From: Bacilli bacterium
GTDB taxonomy: Bacteria > Bacillota_I > Bacilli_A > RFN20 > CAG-826
Assembly (NCBI GenBank): GCA_017940265.1
Contig: JAGAYY010000011.1
Span: forward strand, 1 to 34,881
Direction: 5' to 3'
Length of the DNA stretch: 34,881 nucleotides
In this document: positions 7,183 through 14,756 of the stretch, one piece after another
How positions within the stretch are numbered: position 1 is the first letter of the stretch
How the letters are laid out: each line of letters starts with the position of its first letter
Program-made: the position numbers and the translations under genes
Notes under the pieces: model-generated
What the model was told of the DNA's origin: nothing
The model's database searches: none
Seen by the model: only the letters and a program-made list of their open reading frames with translations

Positions 7183-10169
7183 TATTTCTTCCTTCTGAAA
7201 ATACCAATAATCTTCGCAAAGAAGTTACTCTTATCACTTAACTTATTCTTAAGTTCAGCAACAGTGACGTCCTTTTGCGAATTATGTGTCACTAGTGCTT
7301 GCGCGGTCATGACGAATAAATCACGGAATTTTTCCATGCTTTCTTGATTGTATCTAGAAGCAGCGTAGTCAATCATTAAGATTAAACCTTCTTTACCATC
7401 TAAGATTTCCATATCAAGAATGGTTTGAGAAGCAGCTTGGTTTTGACGAATATCAATTGTTTCAATATTCATACCTTCCGCTCCACCCATATCACGGATA
7501 TCTTGTTGATATAACAAATAGGCACATTCTTCATTACCAACTTGATTATGTCTATCGACATATTCATAGCAGCTATGTTCAATGCCACCTTGGACTTGTT
7601 TATGGATTTCTGCAAAGATATCACGAATTGTATCTTTATCATGTAAACGAATACCAACTGGTAAATCACGGAATAATAAACCAACAGTGGACATCATCTG
7701 CATGTCTTCACGGCCGTTATAAATCCAAGAAATCTTAATATCGTTTTTCTTGTTATAAATAGAGATCGCTAAAATCGCGACAGCGATGAAAAATTCGTTT
7801 CTACTAATGCGGTATTGTCTTTCCATCGCATTCATTTGTGCTTGTTCAATACCAAGTGGCACGAATAATTCACCTAATTCGTTTTCACGAGATTGATGGT
7901 TGATAGCAGGATAACTAGACCATTCAACACCATCATATAAATCTTCGAAATATTTCTTAGATTCTTCATAGAAAGAAGTCTTAATGGCTTCTTCTCTATT
8001 CGCGAGCATTAAGTAATAGAAGTCTGGATCTGGCATCATGCCCATATAGGCTTTACCAATATTACCCATGAAGACCTTTAAGGATGTACCATCAAAGACA
8101 GTGTGGTGGACGTCAAAGAAGACATAACCCGCTTTTTCGGTTTCAAAAACACGGCAGCGGTATAATCTTCCACCGATAATCTTAAATGGCATAACCAAGT
8201 TATCTTTTAAGAGTTCAAATTCAAATTCAGAAAGTTTTTCCACTCTAATATCTTCAATGATATCAGGTGTATATCTTTGAATAATTTCACCATCATCATT
8301 GAAATGGAATGTGGTTAATAAGGCAGGGTGATTCTTAATCACAGTCTTCATTGTGCCCGCTAATTTCTCCATATCGAACATTTCTTTATCGACTTTAAGC
8401 ATGGAGAATAAGTTATACATTGTTGATTTTGGTGTATATAACTGATAGTCAACCATGTATAGTTGTTCAGCGGTTAATGGATGATCGAGTTTCAAACTAG
8501 CAGCATTCTTTGCTTCTGGAGATTCTCCATCATCATTAGCGTGATTTTCTTCATATAACTTAGCAATCTTTTCTGGTGTTCTACCACGGAAAATTTCACT
8601 AGCGTTTAATCCTGGTAATTCAGCGTTAACAATGACTTGAATAGAACCAAGAGAGTCACCACCTAGTTCATAGAAGTCATCGTGAATACCAACTTTATCA
8701 ACTTTAAGAACGGCCGCCATCGCGTTACATAGTTTTTCTTCAGTTTCATTAGTAGGGGCAACGTATTCTGTTCTAAAGTTTTCAGCATCTGGCTTTGGTA
8801 AAGCTTTTCTATCGAATTTGCCGTTTGCCTTAAGTGGTACTGAATCAATCTTCATAAAGAAAGCAGGAATCATGTAGTATGGAAGTCTCTTCATTAATTC
8901 TTGTCTAATTTCATTAGGATCGAATTGCACATCATCTAAATAGTAAGCGCATAAATAGCTCTTACCACCTTCTTCAAAGCCACGAGCAGCAGCCCAAGAA
9001 ACCTTTAAAGCGGCTTTAACCGCGGCTTCAATTTCCGCTGGTTCAATACGGTTACCATTAATCTTAATCATGTCACCAGAACGACCTAATAAGACATAGT
9101 TACCATTTTCATCTCTTCTAGCTAAGTCACCTGAATGATAAAAACCATCAGTGAAGGCTTTCTTACTTTCTTCAGGAAGATTGATATAACCTCTCACATA
9201 TGGGTTTTCAAAACATAATTCACCGATTTCGCCTTCTGGGACTTCTTTACCATCTTCGTCTAATAAGACGATTTTGGTTTCAACTTCAGGTTTACCAATT
9301 GGACAAACTTCATATGATTTATCAATTAAGAAAACACCAACAGCAAAGCCACTTTCAGAGCAGGCATAAATATTAATTAATTCTAGGTTTTTGTTATAGA
9401 CGTTATTAGCAGGTTCGCTACCCACAAAGAGCATTCTCAAGAATGGTCCGGTAGTGTTACCAAGCATTCTAACGTAAGAAGGAGTTAAGAATGTAATAGA
9501 GATGCGCTTTTCAAAGAAGAACATCTTTAACGCCATTGGATTCTTAATTGTGGCGTAACTAACAACGAAAGTCTTACCGTTATGCACACTAAGTGCTTTA
9601 AGAATAACGATAACAGAGGCCACGAAGTTGAGGGGCGCTAATAAGGCTAAACGATCTTTACCATCAAATGGTGTTTGACCTTTAATTCTAATGGAATCAA
9701 TCGCTCTTTCTAAATTGCCGTATTCATGTAAGACACCTTTTGGATTACCAGTAGTGCCAGAAGTGTAGATTGCGTAAGCGGCATCGTGCATACCAACTTG
9801 TTCATAACCTTGAAGTGGCTCGATATGCATAATTTCATCCCAGTTCTTAGAAGAGATTTCAATCTTACAGCCACAGTCTTCACGGATATAGTTAATACGT
9901 TCTGGAGCATAGGTATCTTCCACTAATGCCCAAGCAGCGCCGCTTTTCCAAACACCAATCATGGTAATAATTGGCATGACACCACGAGGAAGATTAATTA
10001 AGACAAAGTCTTCTTTGCCAATATTATTCTTTTTTAAGTATGCGTAAATACGACCAGATAGGTCATCTAATTGAGCGTAAGTAATACCCTTATTGTGGGC
10101 TTCGTCAAATAGAATCGCGTTATTTGGCGATTCAGCGGTAAAAGCCGCTAATTGTTCAATGATATACAT
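7182..10169 (-). CDS. Single-module NRPS: adenylation-carrier-condensation
   Basis: This 995-aa protein has three domains. Adenylation (about 1-460): TSGTTGNPKG (136-145), YACSESG (268-274), HSGDLARRDENG (345-356), GRSGDMIKINGNR (362-374) and the A10 lysine K451 (NGKFDR). Carrier (about 472-545): GGDSL with phosphopantetheine site S506. Condensation (about 560-970): HHTVFDG with catalytic H689, and a VGLLFRDLPV block. There is no N-terminal condensation, thioesterase or reductase domain, so the order A-T-C suggests an activated acid is passed to a free acceptor. Val183 appears to replace the Asp that binds the alpha-amino group in amino-acid-activating domains, so the substrate may not be an ordinary alpha-amino acid (inference from eye alignment). 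AGGAG overlaps the stop of the STAS gene just upstream. Confidence 0.88.
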   Translation of the reverse strand: MYIIEQLAAFTAESPNNAILFDEAHNKGITYAQLDDLSGRIYAYLKKNNIGKEDFVLINLPRGVMPIITMIGVWKSGAAWALVEDTYAPERINYIREDCGCKIEISSKNWDEIMHIEPLQGYEQVGMHDAAYAIYTSGTTGNPKGVLHEYGNLERAIDSIRIKGQTPFDGKDRLALLAPLNFVASVIVILKALSVHNGKTFVVSYATIKNPMALKMFFFEKRISITFLTPSYVRMLGNTTGPFLRMLFVGSEPANNVYNKNLELINIYACSESGFAVGVFLIDKSYEVCPIGKPEVETKIVLLDEDGKEVPEGEIGELCFENPYVRGYINLPEESKKAFTDGFYHSGDLARRDENGNYVLLGRSGDMIKINGNRIEPAEIEAAVKAALKVSWAAARGFEEGGKSYLCAYYLDDVQFDPNEIRQELMKRLPYYMIPAFFMKIDSVPLKANGKFDRKALPKPDAENFRTEYVAPTNETEEKLCNAMAAVLKVDKVGIHDDFYELGGDSLGSIQVIVNAELPGLNASEIFRGRTPEKIAKLYEENHANDDGESPEAKNAASLKLDHPLTAEQLYMVDYQLYTPKSTMYNLFSMLKVDKEMFDMEKLAGTMKTVIKNHPALLTTFHFNDDGEIIQRYTPDIIEDIRVEKLSEFEFELLKDNLVMPFKIIGGRLYRCRVFETEKAGYVFFDVHHTVFDGTSLKVFMGNIGKAYMGMMPDPDFYYLMLANREEAIKTSFYEESKKYFEDLYDGVEWSSYPAINHQSRENELGELFVPLGIEQAQMNAMERQYRISRNEFFIAVAILAISIYNKKNDIKISWIYNGREDMQMMSTVGLLFRDLPVGIRLHDKDTIRDIFAEIHKQVQGGIEHSCYEYVDRHNQVGNEECAYLLYQQDIRDMGGAEGMNIETIDIRQNQAASQTILDMEILDGKEGLILMIDYAASRYNQESMEKFRDLFVMTAQALVTHNSQKDVTVAELKNKLSDKSNFFAKIIGIFRRKK

Positions 10170-10178
10170 AGGTAACTC

Positions 10179-10478
10179 CTATTTTTCGATTTTGAGAATA
10201 TTGTCGAAACCAGACATTTCAAAAACGTCTAACACGTTTTGGTTTGGTTTGCGGATGATGACTTCACCTTCGTTACCTAAAGCTTTACGTGCTGCTAATA
10301 AGACACGTAAACCAGCGGATGAGATGTAGTTCACTTTCTGGAAATCAAAAACTAAGGATTGAATACCTTTTAAAGAATCACAGATTTGGTTGTTTAATTC
10401 AGGTGCGGATGTGCTATCGATATTTCCTTCGACCACAACAAAAAGTTCGGCACCTGAAAGTTGTTTTGTAACGTTCAT
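10179..10478 (-). CDS. STAS-domain protein, anti-sigma-antagonist-like
   Basis: This 99-aa protein is a single STAS domain like SpoIIAA/RsbV. The signature is VEGNIDSTSAPEL near the N-terminus and VNYISSAGLRVLL around residues 49-61; S54 aligns with the serine phosphorylated in SpoIIAA/RsbV. In that family, unphosphorylated protein captures an anti-sigma kinase. Here it is the first gene of an operon with an NRPS and an esterase. No kinase, phosphatase or sigma gene is present in the window, so its partner must be elsewhere or it works differently. Start ATG has AAAGGGAGA upstream. Its stop overlaps the NRPS ribosome binding site. Confidence 0.88.
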   Translation of the reverse strand: MNVTKQLSGAELFVVVEGNIDSTSAPELNNQICDSLKGIQSLVFDFQKVNYISSAGLRVLLAARKALGNEGEVIIRKPNQNVLDVFEMSGFDNILKIEK

Positions 10479-10516
10479 AAAATTTTCTCCCTTTTTATAA
10501 AAAACTTTATATTTCT

Positions 10517-10546
10517 ATTACAACACGCGCTTACGTTAAAAGTCAA
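10517..10546 (-). promoter_or_regulatory. Promoter of the STAS-NRPS-esterase operon
   Basis: Read on the minus strand: -35 TTGACT (10546-10541), 18-base spacer, -10 TGTAAT (10522-10517), about 40 bases before the STAS start. The spacing and hexamers fit a housekeeping sigma factor. Confidence 0.55.
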
Positions 10547-10592
10547 AAATAAGTTAAAAATTTGATAATCTATAGTCAAATGAGGTCTACTA

Positions 10593-10629
10593 TTAGTTGA
10601 TTTTCCCCAGTTTTCCATAACTCAACTAA
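10593..10629. promoter_or_regulatory. Inverted repeat between divergent genes
   Basis: TTAGTTGA (10593-10600) and TCAACTAA (10622-10629) form perfect 8-bp arms with a 21-base spacer. The site lies between the minus-strand STAS operon and the XRE regulator at 10689, and upstream of the STAS promoter. It is a candidate operator for the XRE protein (inference). Confidence 0.4.
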
Positions 10630-10688
10630 CGGTATGTATATTATTTATTCTTTCTAATTTAAAGTTTTAAGCGAAGGAGGTAGTGGAT

Positions 10689-11312
10689 ATGGATTTACTA
10701 AAGATTGGTTCATTCATTGCGGAAAAAAGAAAAGAAAAGAAGCTCACTCAGCTTCAATTAGCAGAACTTCTACATGTGACTGATCGAGCGGTATCTAAAT
10801 GGGAATGTGGCCGTTCTATGCCAGATTCATCTATCATGTTAGAACTATGCGAAGCGCTTGGAATTAGTGTTAACGAATTGTTAACCGGGGAGGAATTAGA
10901 AATGGAAAACTATAATAAACAAGCCGAATTAAACTTACTTCAAATTACAAAAGAAAAAGAAGAAGCAGATAAAAGACTACTTCATGCTGAAATTGTGATT
11001 GGCATTGCCGCCACATTAATTTTCTTAGCCTTAGTATTTACTTCAATATTTACATTTAAATACGCTAACTTACCATTGTGGGCAATGATTGTTATGTTAG
11101 TAGTAGCGGCTATCATCTTCTTTGGTGGATGTTTCTTCGCCTTAAGAATTGAGCAAAAGGCTGGTTACTATGAATGCAAAGAGTGTGGCTACAAATATGT
11201 CCCAACATATAAAGCCGTCATGATGGCGCCTCATATGGGTAGAAGTAGATATATGAAATGCCCACATTGTGGCAAAAGGTCATATCATAAAAAAGTGCTC
11301 AACAATAAATAA
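10689..11312 (+). CDS. XRE-family regulator with two membrane helices and a zinc ribbon
   Basis: This 207-aa protein starts with an XRE helix-turn-helix (about 6-60; LTQLQLAELLHVTDRAVSKWE). A charged linker rich in Lys/Glu (about 70-99) follows, then two membrane helices (about 100-122 and 129-152). It ends in a zinc-ribbon-like domain with C163/C166 and C191/C194. It is probably membrane-tethered while binding DNA, with the zinc ribbon also in the cytoplasm. ATG at 10689 is preferred over GTG at 10683 because GGAGG ends at 10680, giving 8-base spacing to the ATG. It is divergent from the STAS-NRPS operon and might control it or itself. A terminator follows. Confidence 0.83.
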   Translation: MDLLKIGSFIAEKRKEKKLTQLQLAELLHVTDRAVSKWECGRSMPDSSIMLELCEALGISVNELLTGEELEMENYNKQAELNLLQITKEKEEADKRLLHAEIVIGIAATLIFLALVFTSIFTFKYANLPLWAMIVMLVVAAIIFFGGCFFALRIEQKAGYYECKECGYKYVPTYKAVMMAPHMGRSRYMKCPHCGKRSYHKKVLNNK

Positions 11313-11330
11313 GATAAGCGATTATCAATA

Positions 11331-11358
11331 AAGTCATCCTAAATCTGGATGGCTTTTT
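11331..11358 (+). terminator. Intrinsic terminator
   Basis: AAGTCATCC (11331-11339) pairs with GGATGGCTT (11347-11355) with one T-G pair and a 7-base loop, then a T-run. It ends the XRE gene's transcript. Confidence 0.8.
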
Positions 11359-11386
11359 ATTTAACTCTAATAAAAAGTTTTCTATA

Positions 11387-11815
11387 ATGAAATCAAAGAT
11401 GGAAAACTTCAATTTATTACAGATCACTACACTTAAAGGTGCAACTTTTTATTTAGACAATACAATGACTGTTAGACAAGCATTCGAAAAATTTGCTTAT
11501 CATAAGTTCACTGTTGTCCCTGTTCTAGATGAAAAAGGTCATTATGTTACCTCCCTTTCAGAAGGTGATATTTTAAGATTCATCCACGCAAGTGGTGGTT
11601 TTAATCTCGCTTTAGCGGAACAAACAAACATCTTAGAAATCGAAAGATATCGTCCATATAACGCTGTCTCAGTGGATGCCACTTTAGATGAGCTCTACGC
11701 TTTAGCATTATCACAAAACTTCATCCCAGTTGTGGATGATAGAGAAGTCTTTATCGGCATCGTTAAAAGAAGAGATGTCTTCATCTATTTAAAGAAACAA
11801 ATCGATAACAAATAA
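11387..11815 (+). CDS. CBS-domain pair protein
   Basis: This protein of 142 aa (or 138 aa if it starts at ATG 11399) consists of two CBS motifs, about residues 24-75 and 85-138 (VVPVLDEKGHYVTSLSEGDI and FIPVVDDREVFIGIVKRRDV). CBS pairs bind adenosyl ligands such as AMP, ATP or SAM and usually regulate another protein. No partner domain is fused. The first ATG overlaps a perfect TATAAT (11382-11387 contains its start), and neither ATG has a ribosome binding site. If that TATAAT is the promoter, translation would begin at 11399 on a leaderless or nearly leaderless message. The alcohol dehydrogenase follows after 15 bases, probably co-transcribed. Confidence 0.82.
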   Translation: MKSKMENFNLLQITTLKGATFYLDNTMTVRQAFEKFAYHKFTVVPVLDEKGHYVTSLSEGDILRFIHASGGFNLALAEQTNILEIERYRPYNAVSVDATLDELYALALSQNFIPVVDDREVFIGIVKRRDVFIYLKKQIDNK

Positions 11816-11830
11816 ATAAGAGGAATAAAT

Positions 11831-13039
11831 ATGCTTTTCATAAAGAAATGGTATTATCGCATTTACCAAAAAGTTTTAAAAATTGCGATGTGTTTTATGG
11901 ACTGGAAAGAGCCTCAACTTTTAGAAGGTGAAGGCGCTGTTTTGAAGTTACCTATATTAATTAAGGAAAAAGGAATAAATAGAGTTTTAGTGGTCACTGA
12001 TAAAGGCTTAATGAGTATTCACTTACTAGATCCATTATTTGAGCAACTTAAGGCACACGGTATTGAATATTTCGTCTATGATGGCGTGCAACCAAACCCC
12101 ACAATTCCTAATATCGAACATTGTAGAGATATGTATTTAGATAATAACTGCGAAGGTATTATTGCCTTTGGTGGTGGTTCACCAATGGATTGCGCTAAAG
12201 CCGCGGCTGCAAGAGTGGTCAAGCCTAAGAAATCAGTCCGTAAAATGAGAGGCTATTTAAAAGTTAACAAAAAGCTTCCTCCATTCTTCGCTGTTCCTAC
12301 AACCGCAGGTACTGGTTCTGAAACAACAGTGGCCGCAGTGGTGACTGATCCAGAAACTCATGAAAAGAATGCCATTTCTGATCCATGCTTAAGACCAAAG
12401 TATGCAGTTTTAGATCCCGCTTTAACAATAGGCTTACCTCCACATATCACATCCACAACAGGCATGGATGCGATGACTCACGCTGTTGAAGCCTATATTG
12501 GTAAAAGTAATGTGAAGTCTACAATTAGACATGCCGAAGATGCTGCTAAACTAATTCATGATAATTTAGAAAAGGCCTATAACAATGGTAAAGATATGGA
12601 AGCTAGAGAGAACATGCTTAAAGCCTCTTTCTATGCTGGTAGTGCTTTCACTAGAGCGTTCGTTGGCTATGTGCACGCTATCGCACATAACTTAGGTGGT
12701 TTATATAACACTCCCCATGGTTTAGCTAACGCAGTTATCCTCCCATATGTTCTAGATTGGTATGGCTCATCAGTCTATAAGAAATTAGCGAAACTCGCTG
12801 ATATCATCGGTATCACTAAAGAAGGAATGAACAATGAAGAAAAGGCTAAAGCCTTTATCGCTGAGCTTAAAAGAATGAATAAGGCAATGAATATTCCAGA
12901 GAAGTTTGACTTCATTAAAGAAGAAGATATGCCAACACTTGTTAAGCGTGCACTTAAAGAAGGGAATCCAGGTTATCCAGTACCAAGAATCATGGATGAA
13001 AAAGAATGTGAAAAAGTCATTCGTTCATTTATGGAATAA
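11831..13039 (+). CDS. Iron-containing alcohol dehydrogenase
   Basis: This 402-aa protein is a full-length type III (iron) alcohol dehydrogenase. It has the NAD-binding GGGSPMDCAK (114-123), TTAGTGSE (157-164) and the iron ligands D213 and H217 (GMDAMTHAVE), H282 (VHAIAH) and H296 (NTPHG). The D/H and H/H spacings match FucO. It should reduce an aldehyde or oxidise an alcohol with NAD(P)H in the cytoplasm; candidates include lactaldehyde, butanal or a diol, which sequence does not settle. The N-terminus has about 25 extra residues with a basic, hydrophobic start. A weak AGAGGA site precedes the ATG. It follows the CBS gene closely, so redox or energy-state control is possible. Confidence 0.9.
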   Translation: MLFIKKWYYRIYQKVLKIAMCFMDWKEPQLLEGEGAVLKLPILIKEKGINRVLVVTDKGLMSIHLLDPLFEQLKAHGIEYFVYDGVQPNPTIPNIEHCRDMYLDNNCEGIIAFGGGSPMDCAKAAAARVVKPKKSVRKMRGYLKVNKKLPPFFAVPTTAGTGSETTVAAVVTDPETHEKNAISDPCLRPKYAVLDPALTIGLPPHITSTTGMDAMTHAVEAYIGKSNVKSTIRHAEDAAKLIHDNLEKAYNNGKDMEARENMLKASFYAGSAFTRAFVGYVHAIAHNLGGLYNTPHGLANAVILPYVLDWYGSSVYKKLAKLADIIGITKEGMNNEEKAKAFIAELKRMNKAMNIPEKFDFIKEEDMPTLVKRALKEGNPGYPVPRIMDEKECEKVIRSFME

Positions 13040-13145
13040 TGCTAAGGAATGCCATTATTTTATAATTACGCATTCGCTTTTGGCATGTTTACAAGAATAC
13101 AATTTTCTACGTGCAATAATTAGTTTTGTTAAGAATCTTAAAATA

Positions 13146-13167
13146 ATCACTCACGCGAGTGGTTTTT
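13146..13167 (+). terminator. Intrinsic terminator
   Basis: ATCACTC (13146-13152), loop ACGC, GAGTGGT (13157-13163), then TTTTT. It ends the CBS-alcohol dehydrogenase transcript. Confidence 0.75.
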
Positions 13168-13168
13168 A

Positions 13169-13196
13169 TTTACATATAAAATTAATACCTTATAAT
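13169..13196 (+). promoter_or_regulatory. Promoter of the HTH-TrpB gene
   Basis: -35 TTTACA (13169-13174), 16-base spacer, -10 TATAAT (13191-13196), about 38 bases before the ATG at 13235, with AAAGGAAG in between. It starts right after the previous terminator. No trp leader or T-box is seen. Confidence 0.6.
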
Positions 13197-13234
13197 AATA
13201 GGCATAAAGAATATACCGAAAGGAAGTAAAAGGT

Positions 13235-14656
13235 ATGAAATATATTACCGTATTAGAAGCTAGTGAAAAATGGGGAATTAATGAAAGAAGAGTTCGTGCT
13301 CTTTTAAAAGAGCAGAGAATTGAAGGTGCAATTCTTAAAGGTCATAAGTACTTTATACCGGAAAATGCACCAAAGCCATTAGACCGCAGAATCAAGGGGC
13401 AAAGGCTTTTCGAAGATTCTCCTTTAAAAGATATCAATTTTGACTTCAAGAATTACCGTAAACAATTTCCAACAGATGATGGATACTTTGGTCGTTACGG
13501 TGGTAGCTTTGTCCCTCCTAAATTACAAAAGGCCATGGATGAGATTTACTATGGCTATCAAACAATCGCTAAATCATCTAAATTCATCGCTGAACTTAGA
13601 GAGATTAGAAAGAATTATCAAGGTCGTCCAACACCAGTCTATCACTGCCAAAACTTATCAAATTACCTAGGACGTGTACAAATTTACCTTAAAAGAGAAG
13701 ATCTCAATCATGGTGGTGCACACAAACTAAATAATGCGATGGGTCAAGCCTTATTAGCTAAATATTTAGGTAAGAAAAAACTCATTGCTGAAACAGGCGC
13801 AGGTAGCCATGGTTCCGCAGTTGCAATGGCGGCAGCATATTTTGGTTTGAAGTGTGATATCTATATGGGTGAAGTAGATATGGAAAAACAAGCCCCTAAC
13901 GTTAAGCGTATTGAAGTGTTGGGCGCAAGAGTGGTGCCAGTAAGCTTTGGTACAAGAACATTAAAAGAAGCAGTGGATGCCGCTTTTGAAGCCTATATGA
14001 AAGAATATAAAGATGCTTTCTATGTCATCGGTAGTGCCGTTGGTCCTCATCCATATCCATTAATGGTCAGAGACTTCCAAGAAGTTATTGGTAGAGAAGC
14101 TAAAGAACAATTCTTAGAAATGACAGGCGAATTACCAGATATCGTTACCGCTTGTGTCGGTGGTGGTTCTAACGCTATTGGTATGTTTGAAGCCTTCTTA
14201 GATGAACCAGTTAATATCGTTGGTGTTGAAGCCATGGGTACTGGTAAAGAAATTGGTAAAAACAGTGCCACTATGACCTTAGGCAAAGAAATGGTCTTAC
14301 ATGGCTTTAATTCATATGTTCTTCAAAACGAAGATGGTACAGCGGGTGATGCCTATTCCATCGCTAGTGGTCTAGATTATCCAGGTGTTGGTCCAGAACA
14401 TGCTTTCTTAAAAGATATTGGCCGTGTTAAATATGAATCAATTACTGATGATGAAGCCGCAGAAGCATTCTTCCTATTATCAAGATTAGAAGGCATTATT
14501 CCTGCTATCGAATCAAGTCATGCTTTAGCATATGCCATCAAATGTGCAAGAAACATGAAGAGTGGATCAATTCTTGTTAATTTAAGTGGTCGTGGTGATA
14601 AGGATATGGATTTCATGCTAGAAAAATATCCTCACATGTTCCTAGAGGCAAAATAG
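13235..14656 (+). CDS. trpB: Tryptophan synthase beta chain fused to an HTH domain
   Basis: This 473-aa protein joins two parts. Residues 1-54 are a MerR/excisionase-like helix-turn-helix ([20 protein letters not shown], then [16 protein letters not shown]), of the kind seen at the start of many Clostridia DNA-binding proteins. Residues about 72-470 are a complete TrpB. PLP lysine K164 is in [12 protein letters not shown], catalytic glutamate E186 in ETGAG, the phosphate loop is GGGSNA (309-314), and the C-terminal SGRGDKD is present. TrpB makes tryptophan from indole and serine with PLP. The usual Gln after ETGAG is Ser191 here. No trpA or other trp gene is in the window, and a promoter and terminator enclose this gene alone. 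It may salvage indole, or sense a ligand through TrpB and bind DNA (inference). Confidence 0.9.
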   Translation: MKYITVLEASEKWGINERRVRALLKEQRIEGAILKGHKYFIPENAPKPLDRRIKGQRLFEDSPLKDINFDFKNYRKQFPTDDGYFGRYGGSFVPPKLQKAMDEIYYGYQTIAKSSKFIAELREIRKNYQGRPTPVYHCQNLSNYLGRVQIYLKREDLNHGGAHKLNNAMGQALLAKYLGKKKLIAETGAGSHGSAVAMAAAYFGLKCDIYMGEVDMEKQAPNVKRIEVLGARVVPVSFGTRTLKEAVDAAFEAYMKEYKDAFYVIGSAVGPHPYPLMVRDFQEVIGREAKEQFLEMTGELPDIVTACVGGGSNAIGMFEAFLDEPVNIVGVEAMGTGKEIGKNSATMTLGKEMVLHGFNSYVLQNEDGTAGDAYSIASGLDYPGVGPEHAFLKDIGRVKYESITDDEAAEAFFLLSRLEGIIPAIESSHALAYAIKCARNMKSGSILVNLSGRGDKDMDFMLEKYPHMFLEAK

Positions 14657-14682
14657 TTTTCATAAAACAAAATCCTTTCAAA

Positions 14683-14707
14683 GAGGGCTACTTCGGTAGT
14701 CCTTTTT
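14683..14707 (+). terminator. Intrinsic terminator with TTCG loop
   Basis: AGGGCTAC (14684-14691), TTCG tetraloop, GTAGTCCT (14696-14703) with one G-T pair, then a T-run. It ends the HTH-TrpB message. Confidence 0.85.
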
Positions 14708-14710
14708 GTT

Positions 14711-14720
14711 GCATACGCGT
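14711..14720 (+). promoter_or_regulatory. GCATACGCGT motif, candidate operator
   Basis: The exact 10-mer GCATACGCGT also occurs at 30295-30304 before the second GH3 operon, and a variant (GCACGCGT) lies at 1539-1546 before the first. All three precede carbohydrate-acting genes. Its core ACGCGT is palindromic, which suits a dimeric repressor. Confidence 0.4.
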
Positions 14721-14756
14721 TTACAAAGTGGGAAACTATTAACGAGGATTTAATCA

